Shown here piece by piece: positions 8,226 through 16,978 of a stretch of DNA of 46,572 nt (position 1 is the stretch's first letter; every line of letters begins with the position of its first letter). The stretch spans positions 1 through 46,572 of the forward strand of contig UQWK01000009.1 in the NCBI GenBank assembly GCA_900544725.1, read 5' to 3'. The DNA is from an uncultured Collinsella sp. (lineage in GTDB: Bacteria > Actinomycetota > Coriobacteriia > Coriobacteriales > Coriobacteriaceae). The notes under the pieces are model-generated. The model made no database searches. It saw only the letters and a list, made by a program, of their open reading frames with translations, and had not been told where the DNA came from. Position numbers and translations under genes: made by a program.

Positions 8226-8264
8226 ATAAAAGGGGGCTGAACGGCACAAGGCCATCCAGTCCCC
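8226..8264 (-). terminator. Terminator of ackA2, between the two ackA genes
   Basis: On the minus strand a wobble-containing 10-bp stem (8255-8264 with 8232-8241) is followed directly by CCCTTTTAT. It lies 15 nt after the ackA2 stop, so ackA1 probably has its own promoter in 8115-8225, an AT-rich stretch. Confidence 0.7.
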
Positions 8265-8278
8265 TCCCCTTGCATCAA

Positions 8279-9457
8279 TTACTTGCCGCTGACGATGCGC
8301 TCGACGTCGGAGGCGATCATGAACTCCTCATCCGTAGGGATGACGAAGATCTTGACCTTGGAATCCTTGGCGGACAGGCACCAAGCGCCGTCGCCACGCA
8401 GGGCGTTGCGGGCATGGTCCATCTTGACGCCCATAAAGGCCAGACGGTCGGCCACGCCAGCGCGGACAGCCGGAGCGTGCTCGCCGATACCGGCGGTAAA
8501 GACCAGGGTGTCCATGCCGCACATAGAGGTAGCCATCTCGGCGGCCTTGGCGGCAATCTTGTAGACGAACATATCGAAGGCGAGCTGGGCCTCGGGGTCG
8601 CCGGCAGCGGCGAGCTCCTCAACGTTGCGGCAGTCGTTGGTCTTGCCGCCGGTCACAGCCAAAAGGCCGGACTTCTTGTTCATCATCTCGTCGACCTCGT
8701 CGAAGGTGTAGCCGCCCTCGCGCTGCAGGTAGCACACGGTAGCAGGGTCGATGGAGCCGCAGCGGGTGCCCATCATGACACCGTCGAGCGGGGTCAGGCC
8801 CATGGTGGTGTCCATGCACTTGCCGTCCTCGATGGCGCACAGGGAAGCGCCGGAACCGATGTGGCACACGACGACCTTACGAGCCTCGCCGTTGGTCATC
8901 TCGGCAACCTTCTTGGAGATGTAACGGTAGCTGGTGCCGTGGGCGCCGTACTTACGGATATGCAGCTTGTCGCAGACGTCCTTGGGCAGGGCGTAGGTCT
9001 TGGCGACCTCGGGCATATTGAAGTGGAAAGCGGTGTCATAGACCGTGACGTTGGGCAGGTCGGGATACTGCTCGAGGCAGTACTCGATAACGTTGGCCTC
9101 GGGGTTGTTGTGCAGCGGGGCGAGCGGAGCGACCTCGCGGATCTTGGCAAGGACGTCCTCGTCAACGAGAGAGGAATCACCAAAGTACCAGCCGCCCTGA
9201 ACGATACGGTGGCCGATGCCCTCGATCTTGACGCCGTTGGCCTCGAGGTCCTTCAGGACGACCTCGATGGCGACCTTGTGGTCGGGGAACTCGATGTTCT
9301 CGGTCACCTTCTTGGAACCGTTGGCAGCGTGGGTGAAGGTACCGCCGGTAAAGCAGACGCGCTCGCAGGAGCCCTTTGCGGACACCTTGTGGGACTTGGT
9401 ATCGATGACCTGATACTTAAGGGTCGAAGATCCTGCGTTGACGACCAGAACGTTCAT
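8279..9457 (-). CDS. ackA: Acetate kinase-like paralogue, copy 2
   Basis: This gene also encodes 392 residues, aligns with copy 1 without gaps over most of its length, and keeps Arg84, His116, the HGTS catalytic His173 and RCGSIDPAT. Three positions near the active site differ from canonical acetate kinase: Ala172 instead of Phe (shared with copy 1), Tyr177 instead of His in HGTS(H), and Ser202 instead of Asn in HLGNGAS (here HIGSGAS). It may be an acetate kinase with altered kinetics or a kinase for another short acyl phosphate. The gene is first of the leftward pair and has a GGGAGACAC site before its ATG. Confidence 0.9.
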   Translation of the reverse strand: MNVLVVNAGSSTLKYQVIDTKSHKVSAKGSCERVCFTGGTFTHAANGSKKVTENIEFPDHKVAIEVVLKDLEANGVKIEGIGHRIVQGGWYFGDSSLVDEDVLAKIREVAPLAPLHNNPEANVIEYCLEQYPDLPNVTVYDTAFHFNMPEVAKTYALPKDVCDKLHIRKYGAHGTSYRYISKKVAEMTNGEARKVVVCHIGSGASLCAIEDGKCMDTTMGLTPLDGVMMGTRCGSIDPATVCYLQREGGYTFDEVDEMMNKKSGLLAVTGGKTNDCRNVEELAAAGDPEAQLAFDMFVYKIAAKAAEMATSMCGMDTLVFTAGIGEHAPAVRAGVADRLAFMGVKMDHARNALRGDGAWCLSAKDSKVKIFVIPTDEEFMIASDVERIVSGK

Positions 9458-9510
9458 GTGTCTCCCTACTAACAGGCGGTGTGGCGCCGCCAGGTTACAT
9501 ACGCTTCAAT

Positions 9511-9544
9511 AATAAACCCAAACGCCCTCGCGCTCGGGTTTATT
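9511..9544. terminator. Terminator after the MFS gene
   Basis: AATAAACCC (9511-9519) pairs with GGGTTTATT (9536-9544) around a GC-rich 16-nt loop. It lies between the stop of the leftward MFS gene and the ackA2 start. A/T-rich tails on both sides make it bidirectional. Confidence 0.65.
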
Positions 9545-9577
9545 GCGTTGATATATAAGTTATCGGTGCCCAAATAC

Positions 9578-10738
9578 TCACGGCCTTTGACTTGTAAGAC
9601 GAAATAGCGCAGGGATATACACCAGGGCAGAAATCCCGAGCGCAACAAGCAATACGACTCGAATGCCCGCAACGCTACTCAACACAGCGTTGAGCAGATA
9701 GAAAAGGATGGCACCAACCGCCACCATCTGGCTTTGAACCGAAATCAGCGAACAGCGCATCGATGAATCGGCAGCATTTTGGAAAACCGAGTATTTGATT
9801 GGGGCAAACAACGAGTACGCAACCGTCTGCAGCACATAGAACACGGGCAGCAAATTAGCCGGAGTAAGGGGGATCAAAAACAAAGCTGTCAATGCTAAGC
9901 GAATGATGCCGCAAATACGCGCAAAACAGCCCTTGTCGACACGAGCAATCACACTGGGCACGATAAACCCTATGGAGGCGGAGGCAAGGAGCTGGATCGC
10001 AATGGTCACGCCCGAAGCGACGGCATTCATTCCGCGACCCGCAAGCAGCAGCGAGAAAAAGTCTTCCAGGGCGACAAAAGCAAATGCCTGAGAACAGTCC
10101 ATGATGAACGCCGAACGAAGAATGCCATTACACGCAATAGCGGCACCGATCATCTTCGGGCTAATTCCACGTTCAGGTGTCGCCGCAGTGCCCCCTCTTC
10201 GCATCTCAGGAATGCAGACAACAACAACCAACGTCAACACCATTGCGATGATATCTGCCGAAAGACCAATGAGATATGCACCGACAGACGAAATGAAACC
10301 GCCCACGCAAGCGGAGAGGGCATAAGAGGCATAGAAAACAAGTCGCTCAACGACATTAAGTCTTACGAGCTGGTCCTGAGAGACGCTGTCAATGTAAATC
10401 GCTTCGATGGATCCGCTCACACATGCAACGGCAAAACCCTTGAGAGCAAACGCACCGATTAAAAGCAGAGGAGATCGGACGATGAGCAGGGCGACGTAGT
10501 ACCCAAGCATTCCCACAATGCCAACGAGGCCGCTTGTCTTTCGTCCAAACCTATCAGCAATATAGCCAGTGGGAACTTCTAGGATGAACTTGCTCACTTG
10601 GTATGCAATCATCATGCTAGAAATCGCTACCATCGAAAGCCCGACGAACTCAAGGTAGACAGTTAGAAAATACAAGATGGTGCTGAAGTTCGACAGAAAA
10701 ACGAATGTCATATAAAGCAAAACCGTACGGTTTTTCAT
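9578..10738 (-). CDS. MFS transporter
   Basis: This 386-residue membrane protein has about twelve hydrophobic segments and the major facilitator motif A in the loop after helix 2 (EVPTGYIADRFGRK, about 54-67). Members of this type export or import small molecules using proton exchange; the substrate is not predictable. The ATG at 10738 has GGAGG seven bases upstream, better than the in-frame start at 10762. It follows a LysR gene on the same strand after 119 nt with a dyad at 10821-10839. Base composition is visibly less GC-rich than the neighbours, hinting at acquisition. Confidence 0.88.
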   Translation of the reverse strand: MKNRTVLLYMTFVFLSNFSTILYFLTVYLEFVGLSMVAISSMMIAYQVSKFILEVPTGYIADRFGRKTSGLVGIVGMLGYYVALLIVRSPLLLIGAFALKGFAVACVSGSIEAIYIDSVSQDQLVRLNVVERLVFYASYALSACVGGFISSVGAYLIGLSADIIAMVLTLVVVVCIPEMRRGGTAATPERGISPKMIGAAIACNGILRSAFIMDCSQAFAFVALEDFFSLLLAGRGMNAVASGVTIAIQLLASASIGFIVPSVIARVDKGCFARICGIIRLALTALFLIPLTPANLLPVFYVLQTVAYSLFAPIKYSVFQNAADSSMRCSLISVQSQMVAVGAILFYLLNAVLSSVAGIRVVLLVALGISALVYIPALFRLTSQRP

Positions 10739-10820
10739 GCTCCGCCCTCCAAGAGCCAGCAATCTAAATCGGATTCTTGGAAAAGCATGAGGGCAAAGCT
10801 GTCAGCTATGTGTTACAAGG

Positions 10821-10839
10821 CGTCAATAATCACTTGACG
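10821..10839. promoter_or_regulatory. Candidate LysR-type operator
   Basis: CGTCAA (10821-10826) and TTGACG (10834-10839) form a perfect 6-bp dyad around 7 nt, in the gap between the LysR gene and the MFS gene it precedes. On the minus strand one half reads TTGACG, which could serve as a -35 for the MFS gene, but I see no good -10. Size and position fit a LysR-type site; assignment is inferred from location. Confidence 0.4.
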
Positions 10840-10857
10840 TCTCGAAGCCAATTAATC

Positions 10858-11748
10858 TCACGAAGCAAGATGACGCAATAGGTGCAGAAAAACCGTCTGG
10901 TGTCGATCAGTCCAGGAATTTTGCCGATAGCAAAAGTAGATAGGCAAGGTTACATCACGCGAGCCTTCAATGGAGCACTCACTCACTTCTGATCCATCCG
11001 ACGCAAGAGAGGACCCAGACAAACTCAATATCAATCCCCCGGCTTGAAGAAACTCGGTCTGAGCCCTGCTTCCGTATTCAACATCACGGAAGCGAAAATT
11101 GACGAGCTGGGCTTCAGGGCATTGATTGATTGCATTGAGACAGGGTGACAAATTAATGGGAACAGCGAGCCTGCCGCCCAGTAACTCGCGAATGGTCATG
11201 GCGCCCACAGATAGATGACCCGCTGGGCATGAAAGAACCTTGAGCTCCTTTTCACCCAAATATTTTGAAGAAAGAACGCTATCCCGTGGTTCCTCGAACG
11301 AGATAGCCGCGTCCGAAATTCCAAGTATAAGTGATTCAAAGCATGTTGCCGTTGGCTGATGCCACACATCAAGATGAATCTGAGGGTGCGAGCGTTCAAA
11401 CGAGTCATACCAGTTTTCGGCAAAAAGACGCCCCCGCCCATGAAGGCAGGGGGCGTAAAGACGGAAGTGGCCGTCGGGCGAGACGCCGTCGTCCCTCGAT
11501 TGGGCGTACTTTTTGAGATCGTCGACTTGTGCCAGGATCACGCGTGCACGACGCGCAAATTCTCTGCCCGCCGGAGACAAAACAGCCTCCCCCGCCGATC
11601 GGTCGAGCAAAACAATCTGATACTCAGATTCCAACTTTTTGATTGCCGACGAAACGGCCTGCGGACTCACATGAACCGCGCGAGCTGCTTTGCGCACGCC
11701 GCCATGGTTCGCTACCGCTTGAAGGTATTCGAGTTGAGAAAGCTGCAT
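10858..11748 (-). CDS. LysR-family transcriptional regulator
   Basis: The 296-residue protein has the LysR winged helix at residues 1-60 (GGVRKAARAVHVSPQAVSSAIKKLE within it) and an effector-binding domain from about 90 onward, full length for the family. GGAG sits 6 nt before the ATG. It lies directly upstream of the MFS transporter on the same strand, which is its most likely target, alone or with itself. The inducer is unknown. Composition matches the MFS gene and is less GC-rich than xseA or ackA, so the two may have arrived together. Confidence 0.9.
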   Translation of the reverse strand: MQLSQLEYLQAVANHGGVRKAARAVHVSPQAVSSAIKKLESEYQIVLLDRSAGEAVLSPAGREFARRARVILAQVDDLKKYAQSRDDGVSPDGHFRLYAPCLHGRGRLFAENWYDSFERSHPQIHLDVWHQPTATCFESLILGISDAAISFEEPRDSVLSSKYLGEKELKVLSCPAGHLSVGAMTIRELLGGRLAVPINLSPCLNAINQCPEAQLVNFRFRDVEYGSRAQTEFLQAGGLILSLSGSSLASDGSEVSECSIEGSRDVTLPIYFCYRQNSWTDRHQTVFLHLLRHLAS

Positions 11749-11789
11749 AGGTTACTCCAAAGGCAGCCAAGTCGACGGGCTACGCGCCC

Positions 11790-12125
11790 TCAGATGAGGT
11801 TCTCGCCCAGGTTCTTGCCGCCGAGGATGTGCATGTGGAAGTGCATGACGGTCTGACCGGCATTGACGCCCTTGTTGGAAATGACGCGGAAACCGTCCTC
11901 TAGGCCCTTGGCCTTGGCGACCTCCTGGATGGCGTGAGCCATGGCGCCCATGGTCTCGGCAGGCACGTTGTCGGCGATGTCGCTGTAGTGCTTCTTGGGG
12001 ATCACGAGCGTGTGGACCGGCGCCTGGGGGTTGAGGTCGTCGAATGCGATGACTTGGTCGTCCTCATAGACAACGGTCGAGGGGATCTCGTGGTTGGCGA
12101 TTTTGCAGAAGATGCAATCACACAT
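11790..12125 (-). CDS. HIT family nucleotide-binding protein
   Basis: This 111-residue HIT protein is of the Hint/HinT type. It has the zinc-binding CxxC near the N-terminus (CIFC) and the histidine triad HFHMHILGG near residues 92-100. HinT-like enzymes hydrolyse purine nucleoside phosphoramidates and AMP-lysine-type adducts. The ATG at 12125 (AAGGA 7 nt upstream) is chosen over the in-frame ATG at 12143. It follows xseB with a 49-nt gap that contains a TATAAT on the minus strand, so it may have its own promoter. Confidence 0.92.
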   Translation of the reverse strand: MCDCIFCKIANHEIPSTVVYEDDQVIAFDDLNPQAPVHTLVIPKKHYSDIADNVPAETMGAMAHAIQEVAKAKGLEDGFRVISNKGVNAGQTVMHFHMHILGGKNLGENLI

Positions 12126-12154
12126 GGTTGGTTCCTTTCTCACAGACCAAGGTA

Positions 12155-12160
12155 ATTATA
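12155..12160 (-). promoter_or_regulatory. Candidate -10 box for the HIT gene
   Basis: A TATAAT hexamer on the minus strand lies about 30 nt upstream of the HIT start, inside the gap after xseB. The -35 region is weak. Confidence 0.35.
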
Positions 12161-12174
12161 TTTGGTCGAGATGG

Positions 12175-12441
12175 TTAGAACGAGAGGTTGTCGTCGGTGT
12201 TGGCGGCCTCGCCGTCGGCGAGCACGTCGTTGCCGTCGACGTCCTTAAGGAGCACCGAGACCTTCTGCTCGGCATCGGACAAGCGGGTGCGCAGGCTCTT
12301 GAGAAGCTCGACGCCGCGGGTATAGCTCTCGAGCGACTCCTCGAGCTCCATATCACCCGACTCCAAGCTGCGGATGATGAGTTCCAGCTCCTGCGAGGCC
12401 TGCTTGTACGTAAGCTGCTCGACCGGGGTCTTCTCTGCCAT
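12175..12441 (-). CDS. xseB: Exodeoxyribonuclease VII small subunit
   Basis: This 88-residue protein matches XseB: the core QLTYKQASQELELIIRSLES (9-28), then LEESLESYTRGVELLK, forms the small helical subunit that decorates XseA. With XseA it makes the exonuclease that degrades single-stranded DNA from both ends. It starts 42 nt after the xseA stop and carries a short acidic tail of about 20 residues. GGAAA precedes the ATG. Confidence 0.93.
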   Translation of the reverse strand: MAEKTPVEQLTYKQASQELELIIRSLESGDMELEESLESYTRGVELLKSLRTRLSDAEQKVSVLLKDVDGNDVLADGEAANTDDNLSF

Positions 12442-12483
12442 ATCTATTTCCTTTCCTAAAGGTTTATCGCTATGAAACGCGGC

Positions 12484-13935
12484 CTACTCGACCGCATCGA
12501 CCGTTGCCGCCACATTGCCGTCTGCCATGCGCACGCGGATGGCGTCGCCGGGCTTAAAGGTCTTGGCGCTCGTAGCCACCCCATCATCGCTGTACGCGAT
12601 GGAGTAACCGCGGGCAAGTACCTTGAGCGGCGACAGGGCATCGAGCGACGCGGCAGCTCGGCCTAAGTCGGACGCAGGCTTGCTGAGCATCGTACGTCCC
12701 TGATGCTCCAGGCGGGAACTCGCAAGCATGAGCGCGTGGCGCTTACCATCGAGCCCCGAGGTGCTTGCGATCAAGCGCTCGGGCAGACGCTCGAAGTTGG
12801 AGCGGAAGGCCCCAACCGAACGCGTTATGGCGCCCGACAGTCGATCGGCAGTCAGCGCAAGCTCAGACTCGCGACGCTCGACCATAAACGTTGGATCGTT
12901 GAGGCACGGGCGGCATGCGGCGGCATCGAGGGCATCGCCCAAGCGAGCCGTATAGGTGTCCCAGGCACGACGACCGCGCTGGTCGAGCATTTCCAGATCG
13001 ACCTGATCCGACCCGATCATCGAAGCCATCGCGGCACCCAGACGTTGATGGCGCGTCTCGAGCACGTCGGCCAACTCCGTCATAGCCGGTGCCACCGATT
13101 CCGCCGCTGCCGTTGGCGTGGAGGCGCGACGGTCGCTCACCATGTCGCAAATCGAGGTATCAGGCTCATGCCCAACGCCCGTCACCACAGGCACGGGACA
13201 AGCTGCCACCGCACGGGCAAGCTCCTCGTCGTTAAAGGTCATGAGGTCCTCGAAGGAACCGCCGCCACGCACGAGCAAAACGCAATCGGGCGCCGGCGTA
13301 ATGGCAGCGGCGCGGTGCAAGCCTTCAATAAGCTCTGCCGGCGCACCCTCGCCCTGGACCTTTGCGCCCACGCAGACAAGCTCGACGAGCGGGTTGCGAC
13401 GGCGCAGCGTACGCTTGACGTCGTCGATCACGGCGCCAGAAAGCGAGGTGACGACCGCCACGCGTGAGCAGAACACCGGGATACGGCGCTTGCGCGCTTC
13501 GTCCATCAGGCCCTCGCGGCGGAGCTTTTCGGCCAGTTGCGCCACTTGTTGACGCAGCAGGCCCTCCCCCGCCAGCGAGAACGAGCGGGCGACGAAGCTC
13601 ATGCGACCCGTAGGCTTGTAGAGATTGAAGCTGCCCTTAAAGCTTACCTGCATGCCGTCGCGCAAGTCGAAGGTGCGCTTAAGGTAGGCGCCCTTCCAGA
13701 TGATGCAGTCAACGGCGGCCGAATCGTCCTTAATCTGGAAGTAGCAGTGGCCGCTTCGGGCATTGGGGCCACGGAAGCCCGTGACCTCGCCCAGGACGCT
13801 CAGCTGCGGAATGGCATCGAGCGCACCGGCGGCGATCTCCACCGCTTGGCTCACGCTGAGCTCTTTGCGCTCCTGCTCGTCCGAACCGTCGAACTCGGCG
13901 GAAACGGCATTGCCGGTTAGATTCCAGCCTGCCAC
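12484..13935 (-). CDS. xseA: Exodeoxyribonuclease VII large subunit
   Basis: This 483-residue catalytic subunit has an N-terminal OB fold (SVLGEVTGFRGP, GHCYFQIKDD, about 28-55), a central nuclease domain with VRGGGSFEDL near 235 and VVTGVGHEPDTSICD near 263-277, and a helical C-terminal stalk that binds XseB. I chose the GTG at 13935 because AAAGGAGG lies 4 nt upstream; in-frame ATG codons at 13953 and 13962 have no ribosome site. The stop precedes xseB by 42 nt in the same operon. Confidence 0.92.
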   Translation of the reverse strand: MAGWNLTGNAVSAEFDGSDEQERKELSVSQAVEIAAGALDAIPQLSVLGEVTGFRGPNARSGHCYFQIKDDSAAVDCIIWKGAYLKRTFDLRDGMQVSFKGSFNLYKPTGRMSFVARSFSLAGEGLLRQQVAQLAEKLRREGLMDEARKRRIPVFCSRVAVVTSLSGAVIDDVKRTLRRRNPLVELVCVGAKVQGEGAPAELIEGLHRAAAITPAPDCVLLVRGGGSFEDLMTFNDEELARAVAACPVPVVTGVGHEPDTSICDMVSDRRASTPTAAAESVAPAMTELADVLETRHQRLGAAMASMIGSDQVDLEMLDQRGRRAWDTYTARLGDALDAAACRPCLNDPTFMVERRESELALTADRLSGAITRSVGAFRSNFERLPERLIASTSGLDGKRHALMLASSRLEHQGRTMLSKPASDLGRAAASLDALSPLKVLARGYSIAYSDDGVATSAKTFKPGDAIRVRMADGNVAATVDAVE

Positions 13936-14004
13936 GCAGCCTCCTTTCGTCATCGTGCACAAGGGCTCCGGCCCTGCGCAAATTCAAGTCCAACACATAG
14001 TACA

Positions 14005-14034
14005 GCGCCGCGGGGACACAAATCTCCGCGGCGC
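14005..14034 (-). other. GC hairpin between the Zn peptidase and xseA
   Basis: A 9-bp perfect stem (14005-14013 with 14026-14034) is extended by four more pairs across a bulge. It lies 16 nt after the Zn peptidase stop and about 70 nt before xseA. No U-tract follows, so it may be a processing or weak termination structure. Confidence 0.4.
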
Positions 14035-14050
14035 CTGTCAAGCCAATTTG

Positions 14051-14755
14051 TTATCGGTTGGAGTTTCTGTTGTAGCGAGCCATCAGGTAGAGCAGTTGAA
14101 TGATCGAAGTGAGCGCTGCGGCCACATAGGTAAGCGCGGCTGCCGTCAGCACCTTCTTGGCGCCGTTGACCTGCTTGGAACTCATGCCCGACTGCTCGAT
14201 ATACGCCACGGCGCGGCGACTGGCATCGATCTCGACCGGCAGCGTAACCAGCTGGAACAACACGCTAAACGAGAAGAAGACCAGCGCGAGGGTCGTGAGC
14301 CCCGCGATGTTCATGAACAGGCCCATGAGCAGCACGATCGTCCAGGTGTTTTGGGTAAAGTTGACGACGGGGACCAAAGCGGTACGTACCTTCATCATGG
14401 CATAACCACTTTGACGCTGGGCGGCATGGCCCGCCTCGTGGCAGGCGACGGCAACGCTTGCGACCGACCCGCCCGAACGGTTGGCATCCGACAGATACAG
14501 ATTGTTGTCCTGCGGGTTGTAATGATCGGTGAGCTCGCCGGCAACGCCCTTGATGCCCACGGCACTACAACCGTTGGCGTCGAGCATGCGGCGAGCGACC
14601 GTGGCACCCGTATCGCCGTCCGAGCGCACCTTAGACCACGTCCTGTACGTCGAGTTGATATAGCTCTGCGCGGCAAGGCCAAGCACCGTGCAGACAAGAA
14701 CAACCAGCAGGTACAGCGGGTCAATGCCAAAGCCGTATCCATAGTAATAAGGCAT
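14051..14755 (-). CDS. YugP-type zinc metallopeptidase
   Basis: This 234-residue membrane protein has the zinc-binding motif HEAGH at about 113-117 and belongs to the neutral zinc metallopeptidase 2 (YugP) family. It has an N-terminal transmembrane segment (about 8-27) and two or three C-terminal ones, with the active site between. The natural substrate is unknown. It sits between the RNase D gene and xseA on the same strand. Confidence 0.88.
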   Translation of the reverse strand: MPYYYGYGFGIDPLYLLVVLVCTVLGLAAQSYINSTYRTWSKVRSDGDTGATVARRMLDANGCSAVGIKGVAGELTDHYNPQDNNLYLSDANRSGGSVASVAVACHEAGHAAQRQSGYAMMKVRTALVPVVNFTQNTWTIVLLMGLFMNIAGLTTLALVFFSFSVLFQLVTLPVEIDASRRAVAYIEQSGMSSKQVNGAKKVLTAAALTYVAAALTSIIQLLYLMARYNRNSNR

Positions 14756-14819
14756 GCGAATTCCTCCGAATCGAGTTACACGTTGGAGGCATTCTACCCA
14801 CTCAAGCGGCTAGGCTTCC

Positions 14820-15953
14820 TTATAGCAATTCAATTTTGCCATCTTTGACCGTCAACCCCATGTTGCCCGAGAGCAGATCGTCCAGGCGCGAGCCCACGAG
14901 CTCAAAGCGCCAGCCTTCGCGCAGGGGACTCTGCTCGGGGTGCTCAATATAGTCGGCCAGGTCATCGCGCGAGGCAATGACCGAGGTCGCCACGCCCGAA
15001 CGCTCGGCAACCAGACGAATAAGCGCGTACATGAGATCCGTCACGCTCTCCAACTCCGGCGAAATCTGACGGTGCCCGCGCACCATGAGCGGCAGGCGAT
15101 CGTGTGGGCAGCTCGCACCGCGCTTAATGGCCATGAGCGCGCCGTCCACGTCGCGCTCCCCCAGCTGATCGGTGCCGCGGATGCTGCGGAACTCCTCGAC
15201 GCGCACGGGATTGCGCTTAACGAGCGCAAGCAGCGTGTCGTCGGACATGACCCACTTGCGCGGGATGTTGCGGCGCTCGGCGCGGTCCTCGCGCCAAGCA
15301 GCAAGCTCGCGCGCAATGCCCAGCTGATGGCGGCTGCAGGAGTTGATGCGCTTGACCTTGCGGAATGCCTCATGGCGGTCGGCGCGGTAGTGTGACTCGT
15401 CGGCCAACGGACGCAACTCGTCGAGCACCCAGTCCACGCGGCCCAGCTCACGCAGGCGGCTCATCATCTCGGTATAGGCGACGATCAGGTACTTGACGTC
15501 ATCGATCGCGTACTCGATCTGTTTGTCGGTCAGCGGGCGGCGCGACCAATCGGTCAGCGACTCGGTCTTGGGCAACGAGACGCCGCAAAACGTCTGCACG
15601 AGCGCGCCGTAGGAAATCTGCTGGCGCTCGCCCAAAAAGGCGGCGGCCACCTGCGTGTCAAAAATGGGACGCGGCAGCACGCCCACGGTATGGAGCATAA
15701 CCTCCATATCCTGCGAGCAAGCGTGAAACACCTTGGTCACGCTCTCATCGCCCATAAGCTCGGCCAGCGGCGATAGGTCGTCGATCACCAGAGGATCGAC
15801 CGCGACGCTCTCGGCAGGGGTGGCAATCTGGACCAAGCACAGGCGCGGGTGGAACGTGCGCTCGCGCAAAAACTCGGTATCGACGGCAATCGCGTCGAAC
15901 TCGCGGGCGCGTTGGCAAAAGTCGAGTAGAGCCTGATGTGTGGAAATGTACAT
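14820..15953 (-). CDS. rnd: Ribonuclease D
   Basis: This 377-residue protein has the three DEDD exonuclease motifs: VDTEFLRE (Exo I) near 24-31, HACSQDMEV (Exo II) near 85, and YAIDDVKYL (Exo III) near 148-156. An HRDC domain follows (about 200-280), and a further helical region ends the protein. RNase D trims the 3' ends of tRNA precursors and other stable RNAs. The ATG at 15953 begins the conserved sequence and lacks a strong ribosome site; an in-frame GTG at 15989 is possible. It is divergent from the lipid kinase gene across 98 bp. Confidence 0.92.
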   Translation of the reverse strand: MYISTHQALLDFCQRAREFDAIAVDTEFLRERTFHPRLCLVQIATPAESVAVDPLVIDDLSPLAELMGDESVTKVFHACSQDMEVMLHTVGVLPRPIFDTQVAAAFLGERQQISYGALVQTFCGVSLPKTESLTDWSRRPLTDKQIEYAIDDVKYLIVAYTEMMSRLRELGRVDWVLDELRPLADESHYRADRHEAFRKVKRINSCSRHQLGIARELAAWREDRAERRNIPRKWVMSDDTLLALVKRNPVRVEEFRSIRGTDQLGERDVDGALMAIKRGASCPHDRLPLMVRGHRQISPELESVTDLMYALIRLVAERSGVATSVIASRDDLADYIEHPEQSPLREGWRFELVGSRLDDLLSGNMGLTVKDGKIELL

Positions 15954-16051
15954 ATCAACCCATCGAATAAGGTTAGGCCCGAAAAACACGGGTAGGATAT
16001 CGGCATTGCCTTACAACTATACTCGGTTAGTCACAGAACGGGAACGTAAGT

Positions 16052-16969
16052 ATGCGCTGCCTTATCATCCACAACCCGGCATCGGGCCCCAGCTCAGATG
16101 AAATCTACGCGTTCACGCACGCCCTCGCGCAGGGCGGCGACGAGGTCGTGATGCGCTTTATCGGCGATGGCATGGAACCCGAGGACGCCGTGGCAGACGT
16201 GCGCGAGTTTGATCGCGTGGTCGTTTCGGGCGGCGACGGCACCGTCTCCAACGTGCTCGACCAAATGCGAGGGTGCGGTGTCCCCACGCTCGTCTTCCCC
16301 TCCGGCACAGCCTGCCTGTTCTTTAACAACATCGGTAATGCCCCCGAGGCAGCGGCGCTTGCCAAGGCTTGCCGCGCCGGTCGTACGGTCAAAGTGGACA
16401 TGGGCGAGCTCTTTTGGCTCGACGAGAACGGCAACGAGAAGCGCCACGGCTTTATCATCATCGCCGGCTCGGGCTTCGACGCCGAGATCATGATGAAGGC
16501 CGCCCCCGCCAAAAACGACATCGGTGAGATCGCCTATTTCCTGTCGGCGCTCGCCACACCCAACCCCACGGTGGCGCACTTTACGATTGAGCATGACGGC
16601 ATTGTCGAGGAGCTCGATGGCATCTGCTGCATGGCCGGCAACACCTCGGTCATTCAAAACGACATCAACCTGTTCCCCGATTGCCGCATGAACGACGGCA
16701 TGGTCGACATCGCGGTCATCGAGCCCGTAAAAACCGTCCAGCTCCTGCCCACCGTGATCACCGCCGCACTCGACCCCGCTGGCAAGGTGCTCGGCCGCCC
16801 GCAGTTCAAGATCATCCAGACCAAGGAAGCCAAGATCACCTGCACCCCGTCGCTGGGCATGCAGTTCGACGGCGAGATCATCTCCAGCAACTCGGGCGTC
16901 TTTGGTGCCCGCGCACTTCCGCAATGCCTCGACCTCATCGTCGACGAATTCTCCCCGCTCGGAAAATAG
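16052..16969 (+). CDS. Diacylglycerol/sphingosine kinase-like lipid kinase
   Basis: This 305-residue protein shows the DAGK catalytic fold: INPASG near 7-12, the nucleotide-binding VVSGGDGTVSNVL near 54-66, and the FPSGTAC loop near 80-86. Members phosphorylate diacylglycerol, undecaprenol or related lipids using ATP; the lipid here is not determined. The length fits the YegS/DgkB class. The next gene, a 30-codon membrane peptide, starts 10 nt after its stop with a strong AGGAGG site, so the two are probably translated from one mRNA. Confidence 0.88.
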   Translation: MRCLIIHNPASGPSSDEIYAFTHALAQGGDEVVMRFIGDGMEPEDAVADVREFDRVVVSGGDGTVSNVLDQMRGCGVPTLVFPSGTACLFFNNIGNAPEAAALAKACRAGRTVKVDMGELFWLDENGNEKRHGFIIIAGSGFDAEIMMKAAPAKNDIGEIAYFLSALATPNPTVAHFTIEHDGIVEELDGICCMAGNTSVIQNDINLFPDCRMNDGMVDIAVIEPVKTVQLLPTVITAALDPAGKVLGRPQFKIIQTKEAKITCTPSLGMQFDGEIISSNSGVFGARALPQCLDLIVDEFSPLGK

Positions 16970-16978
16970 GAGGACCCC

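Noticed and set aside
6897..9472. Long plus-strand frames opposite both acetate kinase genes.
   Set aside because: Both are antisense shadows with His/Val/Gly/Asp-rich low-information sequence; the minus-strand genes carry all acetate kinase motifs.
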